Under the pieces are notes generated by a model, which did not search any database, was not told where the DNA came from, and saw only the letters and a program-made list of their open reading frames with translations. 25,944 nucleotides of DNA from an uncultured Clostridia bacterium. GTDB lineage: Bacteria > Bacillota > Clostridia > Christensenellales > UBA1242. Each line of letters starts with the position of its first letter. The first letter of the stretch is position 1. Made by a program: the position numbers and the translations under genes. Shown one piece after another: positions 1 to 5,206 of the stretch. Where the stretch lies: positions 1 to 25,944 of the forward strand of contig CAMUJQ010000005.1 in the NCBI GenBank assembly GCA_947089305.1, given 5' to 3'.

Positions 1-1208
1 AGCCCATCAAAATTGTTGTTTTTTAAACGCAAAATAAAGTCTTTAAAGTTTTTAGGGAATTTAAATGTTGACACATCATATTCTTTCATTAATTCATATT
101 TTTTAGTAAGTAATGCTGTCTTTGCTGTGTCTTGATAATAAACAAGAGCAATTTTCTTTCTAGTTTTTTTAGCATTGCTGTTTTTAAGTAAAAGCAAAAT
201 TGGAACAAGTCCAAGTCCGCAACCAACGGCAGGAACATTTTGACCTAAATATTTTTCTAACATTTTGTCATAACGGCCACCCCCACCAATGGCACCTTTA
301 AAAACTTGCTTTTTATCATAAAATTCAAATACTGTATCTGTATAATAGCCTTGACCGCGAACAATGGCAATATCAAAAATTGCATTATAATTTTGTGGAG
401 CAAATTTGTTAACAACTTCAATAATTTCTTTAAGATTGTTAATTGTTTCTTCCTTAACTCCATATAATTTGGCATTGTCTATTCCATTTTGTTTCAAATC
501 GTTAATGGCTGCCAAAAGTTTATCAACCTTGCTTTCATTAAACTCTTTTGCTAAAAGTTCTTTTTTAACTCCGTCAATAAAAATTTTATCCAATTTATCA
601 ATGGTAACACAAATGCTGTTAATTTCACTTTCTTCAAAGCCAGCATTTAAAATCATAGCTGTTAAAATTTTTCTATCGCTAATATGAACACAAACAGCTT
701 CTAAACCAATTTCTGAGTAAACTTCAAAATCTGTTAAAATAATTTCAATTTCAGCCAAATTTGTTGCGTCGCCCCAAAGGTCAATGTCACATTGTGTAAA
801 TTGACGGTCGCGACCAAGTTGAGGTTTTTCAGCTCTAAAGCTTTCGCCAATTTGAATAGACTTAAACGGGAAAGGTAACTTTTCACGATTTCCAGCGTAC
901 ATACGGCTAAGAGGAACAGTTAAATCATAACGTAAACCTTCTTCCACAATATCAGCTTCTGTTAGGTTTGGTTTTGTTAAATCTAATTTAGCTCCGCGTT
1001 TAACAGTTTTAAACATCATTTTTTGATTGTCGCCCGAGTCTCCCAATGTCAATAAAGAAATATTTTCTAAAATTGGGGTAGAAACTTGCAAAAAGCCGTT
1101 TCTTTTAAAAACTTTTAAAATTGTGTTTATTGTATTTTGCCTAAGCTCGCAGTCAATTGGCAATAGGTCATATGTCCCTTTTACGGGAGTAGTTTTAATT
1201 TTTTCCAT
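1..1208 (-). CDS. hisS: Histidyl-tRNA synthetase, C-terminus cut by window edge
   Basis: Class II aminoacyl-tRNA synthetase that charges tRNA-His in the cytoplasm. About 402 codons are present; family members are usually about 420-430 residues, so only the end of the anticodon-binding domain is missing. Visible motifs: GTYDLLP near residues 11-17, class II motif 2 starting FRAEKPQLGRDRQFTQ at residue 124, the histidine-specific VRGQGYYTD near 283-291, and GGGGRYD just after. The start is ATG at 1208. There is no Shine-Dalgarno site: the promoter -10 lies exactly six bases upstream, so the mRNA should begin at the ATG (leaderless). It appears monocistronic at its 5' end; the next gene upstream on this strand ends at 1256. 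Identification is very secure from the motifs. Confidence 0.97.
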   Translation of the reverse strand, partial: MEKIKTTPVKGTYDLLPIDCELRQNTINTILKVFKRNGFLQVSTPILENISLLTLGDSGDNQKMMFKTVKRGAKLDLTKPNLTEADIVEEGLRYDLTVPLSRMYAGNREKLPFPFKSIQIGESFRAEKPQLGRDRQFTQCDIDLWGDATNLAEIEIILTDFEVYSEIGLEAVCVHISDRKILTAMILNAGFEESEINSICVTIDKLDKIFIDGVKKELLAKEFNESKVDKLLAAINDLKQNGIDNAKLYGVKEETINNLKEIIEVVNKFAPQNYNAIFDIAIVRGQGYYTDTVFEFYDKKQVFKGAIGGGGRYDKMLEKYLGQNVPAVGCGLGLVPILLLLKNSNAKKTRKKIALVYYQDTAKTALLTKKYELMKEYDVSTFKFPKNFKDFILRLKNNNFDG

Positions 1209-1214
1209 GCTTGC

Positions 1215-1243
1215 ATTCTATCAAAAATACGGCTTAAAGTCAA
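1215..1243 (-). promoter_or_regulatory. hisS promoter giving a leaderless transcript
   Basis: On the minus strand: -35 TTGACT (1243-1238), 17-nt spacer, extended -10 TGATAGAAT (hexamer 1220-1215), then six bases GCAAGC and the ATG at 1208. The predicted transcription start is the A of the start codon. Confidence 0.75.
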
Positions 1244-1255
1244 ATATAAAAAAGC

Positions 1256-1525
1256 TCATTTATCTTTTACCTTTAAAATCTCACTAAATTCGTCAAGTTT
1301 ATTGCTAATGTTTTCTATATATTCTTTAAGATTTTTTTTGCGAATTATTTGCTTATCGTCTTTTTGCCAGATTTCACAAATGGAATCGGGCAAAAGTCTT
1401 TTATTCAAAAATTTGCGATTGAATGTGCAGTGTCCACAATTTACATCATGTATATATCTATCGGACTTAACATAATGCCTTAAATAATATTTGCAATTGT
1501 CACAACATTTTTCTTGTTTATTCAT
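1256..1525 (-). CDS. Small Cys-rich, probably metal-binding protein, unknown function
   Basis: A protein of 89 residues with no recognised function. Its N-terminal half carries CC-x2-C (Cys7, Cys8, Cys11) and C-G-H-C (Cys30, Cys33), plus Cys50 in a DSICEIW segment. This spacing resembles a small zinc-ribbon or treble-clef site (inference). The C-terminal third is charged and probably helical (KKNLKEYIENISNKLDEF). Start ATG at 1525, preceded by a good AAAGGAG site. It is transcribed divergently from an XRE repressor gene. A palindrome matching one beside that gene's promoter covers its predicted transcription start and abuts its ribosome-binding site, so it is likely repressed by the neighbour. 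I recall similar small Cys-rich proteins in Firmicutes genomes but cannot name a family. Confidence 0.75.
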   Translation of the reverse strand: MNKQEKCCDNCKYYLRHYVKSDRYIHDVNCGHCTFNRKFLNKRLLPDSICEIWQKDDKQIIRKKNLKEYIENISNKLDEFSEILKVKDK

Positions 1526-1536
1526 AATTAATCTCC

Positions 1537-1557
1537 TTTAGCCAATTTTAGGCTAAA
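1537..1557. promoter_or_regulatory. Operator 1, palindrome TTTAGCC-N7-GGCTAAA
   Basis: Perfect 7-bp arms around seven bases. The 19-bp core TTAGCC-N7-GGCTAA recurs at 1605-1623. The site covers the predicted transcription start (about 1554) of the Cys-rich gene and abuts its Shine-Dalgarno, a position where a bound repressor would block transcription. Confidence 0.75.
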
Positions 1558-1560
1558 CAT

Positions 1561-1590
1561 AGTATATATGATACAAAGAGTAATAGTCAA
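1561..1590 (-). promoter_or_regulatory. Promoter of the Cys-rich small protein gene
   Basis: Minus strand: -35 TTGACT (1590-1585), 18-nt spacer, -10 TATACT (1566-1561). The predicted start at about 1554 falls within operator 1. Confidence 0.7.
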
Positions 1591-1602
1591 GCAAATTTGT
1601 AT

Positions 1603-1625
1603 GGTTAGCCAAATTTTGGCTAACC
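1603..1625. promoter_or_regulatory. Operator 2, 11-bp perfect inverted repeat
   Basis: GGTTAGCCAAA, one base, then TTTGGCTAACC: a 23-bp near-perfect palindrome. It shares the TTAGCC-N7-GGCTAA core with operator 1. It sits between the two divergent promoters and ends three bases before the -35 of the XRE gene, which suits autoregulation. Confidence 0.8.
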
Positions 1626-1628
1626 AAT

Positions 1629-1657
1629 TTGTGAATATTTAATTATTATTATATAAT
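1629..1657 (+). promoter_or_regulatory. Promoter of the XRE repressor, near-leaderless
   Basis: -35 TTGTGA (1629-1634), 17-nt spacer, -10 TATAAT (1652-1657). The ATG at 1665 begins eight bases past the hexamer, so the leader is zero or one base and no Shine-Dalgarno site exists. Confidence 0.7.
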
Positions 1658-1664
1658 TTGCTAT

Positions 1665-1862
1665 ATGATTTTTGCAAAAAGATTTAAAAGTTTAAGAGAA
1701 AAGGAAGGTTTAACGCAACAAGAATTAGCAAATGAATTAGGTATTATTCAAACGAAAGTTTCCAAATATGAATTAGGAAGAATTGAACCTAACATTGAAA
1801 TGCTAATAAAGATTGCAGACTTTTTTGATGTCACAATAGATTATCTTGTTGGTAGAGAATAA
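1665..1862 (+). CDS. XRE-family repressor, 65 aa, leaderless
   Basis: A single Cro/CI-type helix-turn-helix domain fills the whole 65-residue protein: FAKRFKSLREKEGLTQQELA, recognition helix around GIIQTKVSKYELGR, and the typical end ADFFDVTIDYLVGRE. Proteins of this kind act as dimeric DNA-binding repressors. The two matching palindromes upstream (1537-1557 and 1603-1625) are the obvious candidate operators, controlling both this gene and the divergent Cys-rich gene. The start ATG lies directly at the predicted transcription start with no Shine-Dalgarno, as in phage lambda cI transcribed from PRM (established precedent). Transcription ends at a hairpin directly after the stop codon. The protein has no dimerisation or peptidase domain, so any inducer would have to be another protein or the small Cys-rich product (inference). 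Confidence 0.88.
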   Translation: MIFAKRFKSLREKEGLTQQELANELGIIQTKVSKYELGRIEPNIEMLIKIADFFDVTIDYLVGRE

Positions 1863-1890
1863 AAAGTAAACAAAAATGTTTACTTTTTTT
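1861..1890 (+). terminator. Rho-independent terminator of the XRE gene
   Basis: A 12-bp A/T-flanked stem (1861-1872 with 1877-1888, containing GTAAAC/GTTTAC), AAAA loop and a T-run to 1890. The stem starts inside the stop codon. Confidence 0.8.
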
Positions 1891-1907
1891 GTTGTTTACA
1901 CTATACT
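1879..1907 (+). promoter_or_regulatory. tRNA-Ser promoter, -35 inside the preceding terminator
   Basis: -35 TTTACT (1879-1884), 17-nt spacer, -10 TATACT (1902-1907), predicted start near 1914, eleven bases before the tRNA. The -35 lies in the 3' arm of the upstream terminator hairpin. Confidence 0.55.
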
Positions 1908-1924
1908 TAACAAAGTATCGTATT

Positions 1925-2012
1925 GGAGAAGTGTCTGAGCGGTTTAAGGTGCTCGTCTCGAAAACGAGTGTGGGTAAAACCACCGCAGGTTCAAATCCTG
2001 TCTTCTCCGCCA
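1925..2012 (+). tRNA. tRNA-Ser(CGA), CCA encoded
   Basis: Acceptor stem GGAGAAG/CTTCTCC with discriminator G and an encoded CCA (2010-2012). The anticodon stem CTCGT/ACGAG encloses the loop CTCGAAA, anticodon CGA at 1959-1961. A long variable arm (GTGGGTAAAACCACC region) and T-loop TTCAAAT mark it as a class II serine tRNA. Confidence 0.96.
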
Positions 2013-2050
2013 AATATTTTGTGTTATAAAAATATTGTATCGTGACAAAT

Positions 2051-2074
2051 AAAAAAGCATCCATAATTGGATGC
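2051..2074 (-). terminator. Terminator downstream of tRNA-Arg
   Basis: Read on the minus strand: GCATCC, six-base loop, GGATGC, then six T. It follows the tRNA-Arg CCA end by ten bases. Confidence 0.75.
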
Positions 2075-2083
2075 ATTTTAATT

Positions 2084-2160
2084 TGGTGCATCTGGCGAGA
2101 TTCGAACTCACGACCTTTGCCTTAGAAGGGCACTGCTCTATCCAGCTGAGCTACAGATGC
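2084..2160 (-). tRNA. tRNA-Arg(TCT), CCA encoded
   Basis: Acceptor stem GCATCTG/CAGATGC, discriminator A, encoded CCA (2086-2084). Anticodon loop CTTCTAA, anticodon TCT, decoding AGA/AGG. D-arm GCTC-AGCTGGATA-GAGC and T-loop TTCGAAT are standard. Base pair 27-43 of the anticodon stem is a G/A mismatch; the other four pairs are sound. The 5' half plus leader is duplicated 172 bp upstream. Confidence 0.95.
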
Positions 2161-2177
2161 ATATTATTTATTCTATT
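2124..2177 (-). repeat. Direct repeat copy 1: tRNA-Arg 5' half plus leader
   Basis: 54 bp matching 2296-2349 with a single mismatch. It covers the first 37 nt of the intact tRNA-Arg and 17 bp of its upstream flank, including a possible -10 TAGAAT. Confidence 0.9.
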
Positions 2178-2189
2178 AAATTGTGTAAC

Positions 2190-2282
2190 GCAAAGGTCTA
2201 CTCCCTTTGCCTGCCATCGCTACGCTTGGCGGTTTTGCCTCGTGTGCACAAAACTATGTGCAAGCACCTGTTTTGTGTCACC
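2190..2282. other. Structured spacer between the tRNA-Arg and its duplicated half
   Basis: The 118 bp between the two repeat copies (2178-2295) are clearly richer in G+C than the surroundings and rich in inverted repeats: GCAAAGG/CCTTTGC (2190-2210) and CACAAAAC/GTTTTGTG around an inner GTGC-AA-GCAC hairpin (about 2235-2280). No convincing gene is present. It may be processed or non-functional RNA transcribed with the tRNA. Confidence 0.5.
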
Positions 2283-2295
2283 CTCAACAAAAGTA

Positions 2296-2332
2296 AGAAG
2301 GGCACTGCTCTATCCAGCTGAGCTACAGATGC
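2296..2332 (-). pseudogene. tRNA-Arg 5' half, truncated at the anticodon
   Basis: Identical to nucleotides 1-37 of the intact tRNA-Arg(TCT), ending exactly at the last anticodon base. The following sequence (TACTTTTGTTGAGGG on the minus strand) cannot complete the anticodon or T arms. With its duplicated leader it lies upstream of the intact gene and could be co-transcribed with it. Confidence 0.85.
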
Positions 2333-2349
2333 ATAATATTTATTCTATT
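2296..2349 (-). repeat. Direct repeat copy 2: tRNA-Arg half plus leader
   Basis: 54 bp, one mismatch to 2124-2177. The sequences diverge abruptly on both sides, as expected for a local segmental duplication. Confidence 0.9.
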
Positions 2350-2407
2350 GTTAATTTTGAATAAATGTTTTAAACAAAACTACAAAAGCGTAATTACATT
2401 ATAAACC

Positions 2408-2448
2408 AAAAAAAAGTTATTTGCAAGTATTCTAACAAATAACTTTTT
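2408..2448 (-). terminator. acpP terminator
   Basis: A 13-bp perfect stem (2411-2423 with 2436-2448, core GTTATTTG/CAAATAAC) around a 12-nt loop, followed on the minus strand by a T-run. T-rich on both sides, so possibly bidirectional. Confidence 0.8.
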
Positions 2449-2460
2449 ATTTTTGAAATT

Positions 2461-2688
2461 TTATTTCTTTTGTTTATTGCAAAAGTTAGCAACATCATTG
2501 ATTGTTTTTAAAGTAGCAATTTCTTCATCGCTAATAGAAATATCAAATTCACTTTCAATTTCAGTTATCATTTCAATCATATCTAAACTATCAGCTTGCA
2601 AATCTTCTAGAATGCGAGTTTCTGGTTTTAATTTCTTTTCATCAATGCCAAGTTGACTTGAAATAATCTTTTTAACTCTTTCTAACAT
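2461..2688 (-). CDS. acpP: Acyl carrier protein
   Basis: A carrier of 75 residues for growing acyl chains in type II fatty acid synthesis. The phosphopantetheine attachment site is Ser34 in ADSLDMIEM, surrounded by the acidic helix typical of the family (EDLQADSLD, EIESEFDISISDEE). Length and charge match bacterial AcpP. Start ATG at 2688 with an AAAAGGAG site ten bases upstream. No fab genes lie nearby: it is a single-gene unit with its own terminator, on the opposite strand to radC. Ser34 is intact, so it should accept phosphopantetheine from AcpS. Confidence 0.95.
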   Translation of the reverse strand: MLERVKKIISSQLGIDEKKLKPETRILEDLQADSLDMIEMITEIESEFDISISDEEIATLKTINDVANFCNKQKK

Positions 2689-2770
2689 AAAATTCTCCTT
2701 TTATACACATAAATATGTTAACAAAATAATAAAAAATAATCAAATAAATTCAATTAAGTTTTTAAAATAT

Positions 2771-2799
2771 TTGGCAATTTTGTTAAAATTTAATATAAT
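2771..2799 (+). promoter_or_regulatory. radC promoter giving a leaderless transcript
   Basis: -35 TTGGCA (2771-2776), 17-nt spacer, -10 TATAAT (2794-2799), then six bases and ATG at 2806. The in-frame ATG at 2800 directly follows the -10 and would lie upstream of the transcription start. Confidence 0.75.
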
Positions 2800-2805
2800 A
2801 TGCTT

Positions 2806-3618
2806 ATGAAAACAAATGATAAAAATATTCATGCGGCTCATCGCGAGCGCGTTAGACAAAAAGCAAAAAAGTTTGGGTTTGAGCCCATGCAAGACCATGA
2901 ATTACTTGAGTATATTCTTTTTCATGTAATTCCTCGAGCCGATACAAATCCTGTTGCACATAATTTAATAAATAATTTTGGTAATCTTTTGGGCGTTTTA
3001 AGCTCTTCAACAGAGGAACTTATGCATGTTAATGGAGTTGGAGAAAACGCAGCGCTTTTTCTTTGTTCATTAGGAGAATTTTTTAAAAGATCAAGTTTAC
3101 AAAGTCATGTTGTTAAAAAGTTTACCAACGTGCAAGATGTTACCCTTTATGCGCATGATTGTTTAAAATTTAAAAATAAAGAAAAACTAATTGCAATTTG
3201 TTTAGATGAAAAAATGCATCACTTGTCTACCTTACATTTAAGTAAGCCAGGCAAAATTAGTGAAGCAGAACTCGACTTAAATGTCGCAGTTAAAGAACTT
3301 TTGCAAGTAGGTCCAAGATATATTGTGTTAGCGCACAATCATGTTGATGGATCATTGAATATTTCAGTTCCAGACGGAGAATTAACAACAAAATTATATA
3401 GAATGTTGTTAACTTATAAAATTGAAGTGTTAGACCACATTATCGTTACAGATCACGATAGCGTATCATTTGCACAAACAGGCTTAATGGAGAAGATTAG
3501 AAATCTTGTAGAAGCCAATGTAAACGATGTCACAATTAGTGAAAAACTTGGGTTTAAGCCTAAAGTGGCCAGTGACAATTATTATATGTTTGATCCTGAT
3601 ATTGATTTGTTTAAATAA
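2806..3618 (+). CDS. radC: RadC/JAMM-domain protein
   Basis: A RadC-family protein of 270 residues. The N-terminal part has a helix-hairpin-helix-like segment (VNGVGENAALFLCSLGEFF). The C-terminal RadC domain keeps a complete JAMM metal site: His177 and His179 (HNH), then Ser187 and Asp190, with the conserved LDHIIVTD after it. The family was once linked to DNA repair, but its biochemical role is still unclear. The start chosen is ATG 2806 (MKTNDKN) and not the in-frame ATG at 2800, because 2800 touches the -10 hexamer and would precede the transcript. There is no Shine-Dalgarno. The usual HNHPSG motif here reads HNHVDG, a mild divergence that spares the metal ligands. Confidence 0.9.
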   Translation: MKTNDKNIHAAHRERVRQKAKKFGFEPMQDHELLEYILFHVIPRADTNPVAHNLINNFGNLLGVLSSSTEELMHVNGVGENAALFLCSLGEFFKRSSLQSHVVKKFTNVQDVTLYAHDCLKFKNKEKLIAICLDEKMHHLSTLHLSKPGKISEAELDLNVAVKELLQVGPRYIVLAHNHVDGSLNISVPDGELTTKLYRMLLTYKIEVLDHIIVTDHDSVSFAQTGLMEKIRNLVEANVNDVTISEKLGFKPKVASDNYYMFDPDIDLFK

Positions 3619-3654
3619 TTAAATATATTTTTTATGAGGTTTTATAAAATTTAA

Positions 3655-3870
3655 AATTGGAAAACTCGCTTTTTGTGAGCAATAGCTCGCGAGACTTTAA
3701 TGGACTCGTTTTGCGGAGCAAGCGCATTAGTGGCACCGACTTCCCACCTTAGCGAAAAACTAATGTTTTCCGTTTTTGTTTGGCAGGGGTTCCTCTTCTG
3801 CAAAGTTTATAACTTTGCATGCCCCAAAGTGGCACAATGTGGGTTGGCAGAAGGTGCGCCCGTTTAGCAA
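3655..3870. other. GC-rich, hairpin-rich intergenic island, no gene recognised
   Basis: About 215 bp between radC and the tRNA-Ile terminator with visibly higher G+C than the surrounding coding DNA. It contains a 9-bp perfect hairpin with a 3-nt loop (3799-3819, TGCAAAGTT-TAT-AACTTTGCA), nested arms CATTAGT/ACTAATG enclosing GTGG/CCAC (about 3725-3764), and CTCGC/GCGAG near 3667-3693. No open frame here has a ribosome-binding site or a recognisable product. It could be an unrecognised structured RNA or a degenerate repeat, on either strand. It is not SRP RNA, tmRNA or 6S RNA by any motif I can see. Confidence 0.4.
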
Positions 3871-3871
3871 C

Positions 3872-3893
3872 AAAAAAAACGCCGTTGGCGTTT
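3872..3893 (-). terminator. tRNA-Ile terminator
   Basis: Minus strand: AAACGCC-AAC-GGCGTTT followed by T residues, three bases after the tRNA CCA end. Confidence 0.85.
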
Positions 3894-3896
3894 ACT

Positions 3897-3973
3897 TGGT
3901 AGAGATGAGTGGACTCGAACCACCGACCCCCACCTTATCAGGGTGGTGCTCTAACCGGCTGAGCTACATCTCT
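3897..3973 (-). tRNA. tRNA-Ile(GAT), CCA encoded
   Basis: Acceptor AGAGATG/CATCTCT, discriminator A, encoded CCA. Anticodon stem CCACC/GGTGG with loop CTGATAA, anticodon GAT. T-arm GGTGG-TTCGAGT-CCACT. It is second in a tRNA-Ala to tRNA-Ile pair, the reverse of the usual order in rRNA spacers, with no rRNA around it. Confidence 0.96.
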
Positions 3974-4119
3974 AAATTTATTGGTTCGGTTGTTTTATAC
4001 TTCCGAAACCAAATCAAAAGGAGGTGGACATCTTAGAAACAAGCTTGGAGGGCTTGCGCTACTTTTAAAGTAACTACATTCTAAGAAGTTTTAAATAGGC
4101 GAGTGAAACCTATTTAAAA
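3974..4119 (-). other. Structured spacer between tRNA-Ala and tRNA-Ile
   Basis: 146 bp transcribed between two tRNAs. Directly after the tRNA-Ala CCA is an 11-bp perfect hairpin (4089-4099 with 4109-4119, 9-nt loop). Further on, CTTAGAA/TTCTAAG arms (near 4033 and 4082) enclose smaller hairpins, one of them CAAGC/GCTTG. No T-run follows the first hairpin, so it looks like a processing structure and not a terminator (inference). Confidence 0.45.
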
Positions 4120-4196
4120 TGGTGGAGATAATCGGAATCGAACCGATGACCTCCTGCTTGCAAGGCAGGCGCTCTAGCCAGCTGAGCTATACCCCC
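4120..4196 (-). tRNA. tRNA-Ala(TGC), CCA encoded
   Basis: Acceptor GGGGGTA/TATCTCC, including the G3-U70 wobble pair that identifies alanine tRNAs, discriminator A, encoded CCA. Anticodon loop CTTGCAA, anticodon TGC. D- and T-arms are canonical. It is first in the pair with tRNA-Ile. Confidence 0.97.
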
Positions 4197-4224
4197 ACGA
4201 ACTCTTTTTTTGTGATACCTTCCT

Positions 4225-4253
4225 ATTTTATCAGTTACAAAAAAAATTGTCAA
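4225..4253 (-). promoter_or_regulatory. Promoter of the tRNA-Ala/tRNA-Ile unit
   Basis: Minus strand: consensus -35 TTGACA (4253-4248), 17-nt spacer, extended -10 TGATAAAAT (hexamer 4230-4225), about 30 bp upstream of tRNA-Ala. Confidence 0.8.
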
Positions 4254-4366
4254 TGATTTTTTAATAAAAAATTAAAAATGTTAAAACCGTTTAAAGTTTT
4301 ATCCTTACGCAAACAAAAATAAAACTTTACAAAATTTTTTGTTAAAATAAATGTAATTAAAACCAC

Positions 4367-4395
4367 TTGCAATTTTTTTTGTTGTTTGTTATAAT
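4367..4395 (+). promoter_or_regulatory. Promoter of the rpsF-ssb-rpsR operon
   Basis: -35 TTGCAA (4367-4372), 17-nt spacer, extended -10 TGTTATAAT (hexamer 4390-4395). The predicted start near 4402 gives an 87-nt leader. The AT-rich stretch 4256-4366 before it holds nothing else I recognise. Confidence 0.8.
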
Positions 4396-4430
4396 GAATT
4401 TATATCGGATAAAATGTAATTTATTTACAT

Positions 4431-4482
4431 CTTACTTGCTAAGGTAATTCCTTAGCCGATTAGACCAAAAGTGAGAAGGAGG
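4431..4482 (+). promoter_or_regulatory. S6:S18 leader motif (ribosomal protein autoregulation)
   Basis: The rpsF leader folds as an outer stem CUUACUU (4431-4437) with AAGUGAG (4469-4475) and an inner hairpin CUAAGG-UAAUU-CCUUAG (4439-4455). A bulged CCG (4456-4458) follows the inner hairpin directly. This matches the published S6:S18 mRNA motif, in which the protein complex binds the CCG bulge to repress its own operon. The outer stem ends one base before the AAGGAGG ribosome-binding site, so a stabilised stem would hinder translation initiation (inference). Confidence 0.7.
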
Positions 4483-4488
4483 AATTTT

Positions 4489-4776
4489 ATGCAAAAGTAT
4501 GAATTAATGTTCATAGTTGAAAATGCAATCAGTGAAGATGCTAAAAAAGCATTAATTGAAAAAGTTAAAGCATTTTTAACAGCTAACAAAGCAGAAAACC
4601 TCGCCGTTGATGTTTGGGGCACAAAAAAATATGCTTACAAAATCAATCACAAAAGCGAAGGTTACTATGTAGTTGCTACATTTGAAAGTGCTAGTGAAGT
4701 GCCAAATAAACTTTCACAAGAACTTAATATTAATGAAAACATTGTTAGATTTATGTTTACAAAAATAGAGAAGTAA
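4489..4776 (+). CDS. rpsF: 30S ribosomal protein S6
   Basis: Ribosomal protein S6, 95 residues, which binds S18 and 16S rRNA in the small-subunit platform. Typical features are MQKYELMFIVENAISED at the N-terminus, WGTKKYAYKINHKSEGYYVV in the middle and NENIVRFMFTKIEK at the end. The start is ATG 4489, seven bases after AAGGAGG. An in-frame upstream extension to 4471 would place the start inside the leader structure and is rejected. It is the first gene of rpsF-ssb-rpsR, the order found throughout Bacillota, and is probably controlled by the S6:S18 leader just upstream. Confidence 0.97.
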   Translation: MQKYELMFIVENAISEDAKKALIEKVKAFLTANKAENLAVDVWGTKKYAYKINHKSEGYYVVATFESASEVPNKLSQELNINENIVRFMFTKIEK

Positions 4777-4785
4777 GAGGATATT

Positions 4786-5190
4786 ATGAATAAAGTAATT
4801 TTAAGTGGAAATTTAACACGCGACCCAGAAGCAGGTCAAACAAATAGTGGAATTAGTTATTGCCGTTTTACAGTGGCAGTTCAACGCCGTTTTGCTAATG
4901 CAGACGGTGAACGCGAAGCAGATTTTTTAAATTGTACTGCTTGGCGTCAAACAGCAGAATTTATTTCTAAATACTTTAAAAAGGGAAGTAAAATTAGTAT
5001 AGTTGGTTCAATTCAAACTCGCAGTTATGATGGTCAAGATGGCCAACGTAAATTTGCTACTGATATAGTTGTTGAAGAAGCAGAATTTGCAGGCGCTAAA
5101 GTTGATAATGGAAGTGATGGCATTTCAGCAGAACCAGCAAAAAAACAAGCTAAACTTGAACCTGTTGAAGAGGATGATTTACCATTTTAA
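4786..5190 (+). CDS. ssb: Single-stranded DNA-binding protein
   Basis: SSB of 134 residues, binding single-stranded DNA in replication, recombination and repair. The OB fold runs from MNKVILSGNLTRDPE to about residue 105 (KISIVGSIQTRSYDGQDGQR, DIVVEEAEF). A short acidic linker follows, and then the conserved tip EEDDLPF that recruits partner proteins. It lies nine bases after rpsF with an AGAGG site and 16 bases before rpsR. The linker is short for the family but the tip is perfect, so this is likely the main replication SSB. Confidence 0.97.
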   Translation: MNKVILSGNLTRDPEAGQTNSGISYCRFTVAVQRRFANADGEREADFLNCTAWRQTAEFISKYFKKGSKISIVGSIQTRSYDGQDGQRKFATDIVVEEAEFAGAKVDNGSDGISAEPAKKQAKLEPVEEDDLPF

Positions 5191-5206
5191 TTAAAAGGAG
5201 AAAAAT

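Noticed and set aside
1831..2091. Open frame of 86 codons on the minus strand
   Set aside because: It lies antisense to tRNA-Ser and the XRE terminator, with no start signal.
2071..2364. Open frame of 97 codons across the tRNA-Arg region
   Set aside because: It runs antisense through the intact tRNA and its duplicated half, has no ribosome-binding site, and the protein is low in plausibility.
4018..4033. Possible remnant of a 16S rRNA 3' end (CACCTCCTTTT on the minus strand) between tRNA-Ala and tRNA-Ile
   Set aside because: The match is limited to about 11 bases of the anti-Shine-Dalgarno tail, with no adjoining 16S sequence; chance or a bare GGAGG word is more likely.
3776..4036. Open frame of 86 codons over the GC-rich island and tRNA-Ile
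   Set aside because: It crosses a terminator and the antisense of a tRNA, and lacks a ribosome-binding site.
4471..4488. Upstream in-frame start for rpsF
   Set aside because: It would place the start codon within the regulatory leader and before the AAGGAGG site; S6 homologues begin at MxxYE.
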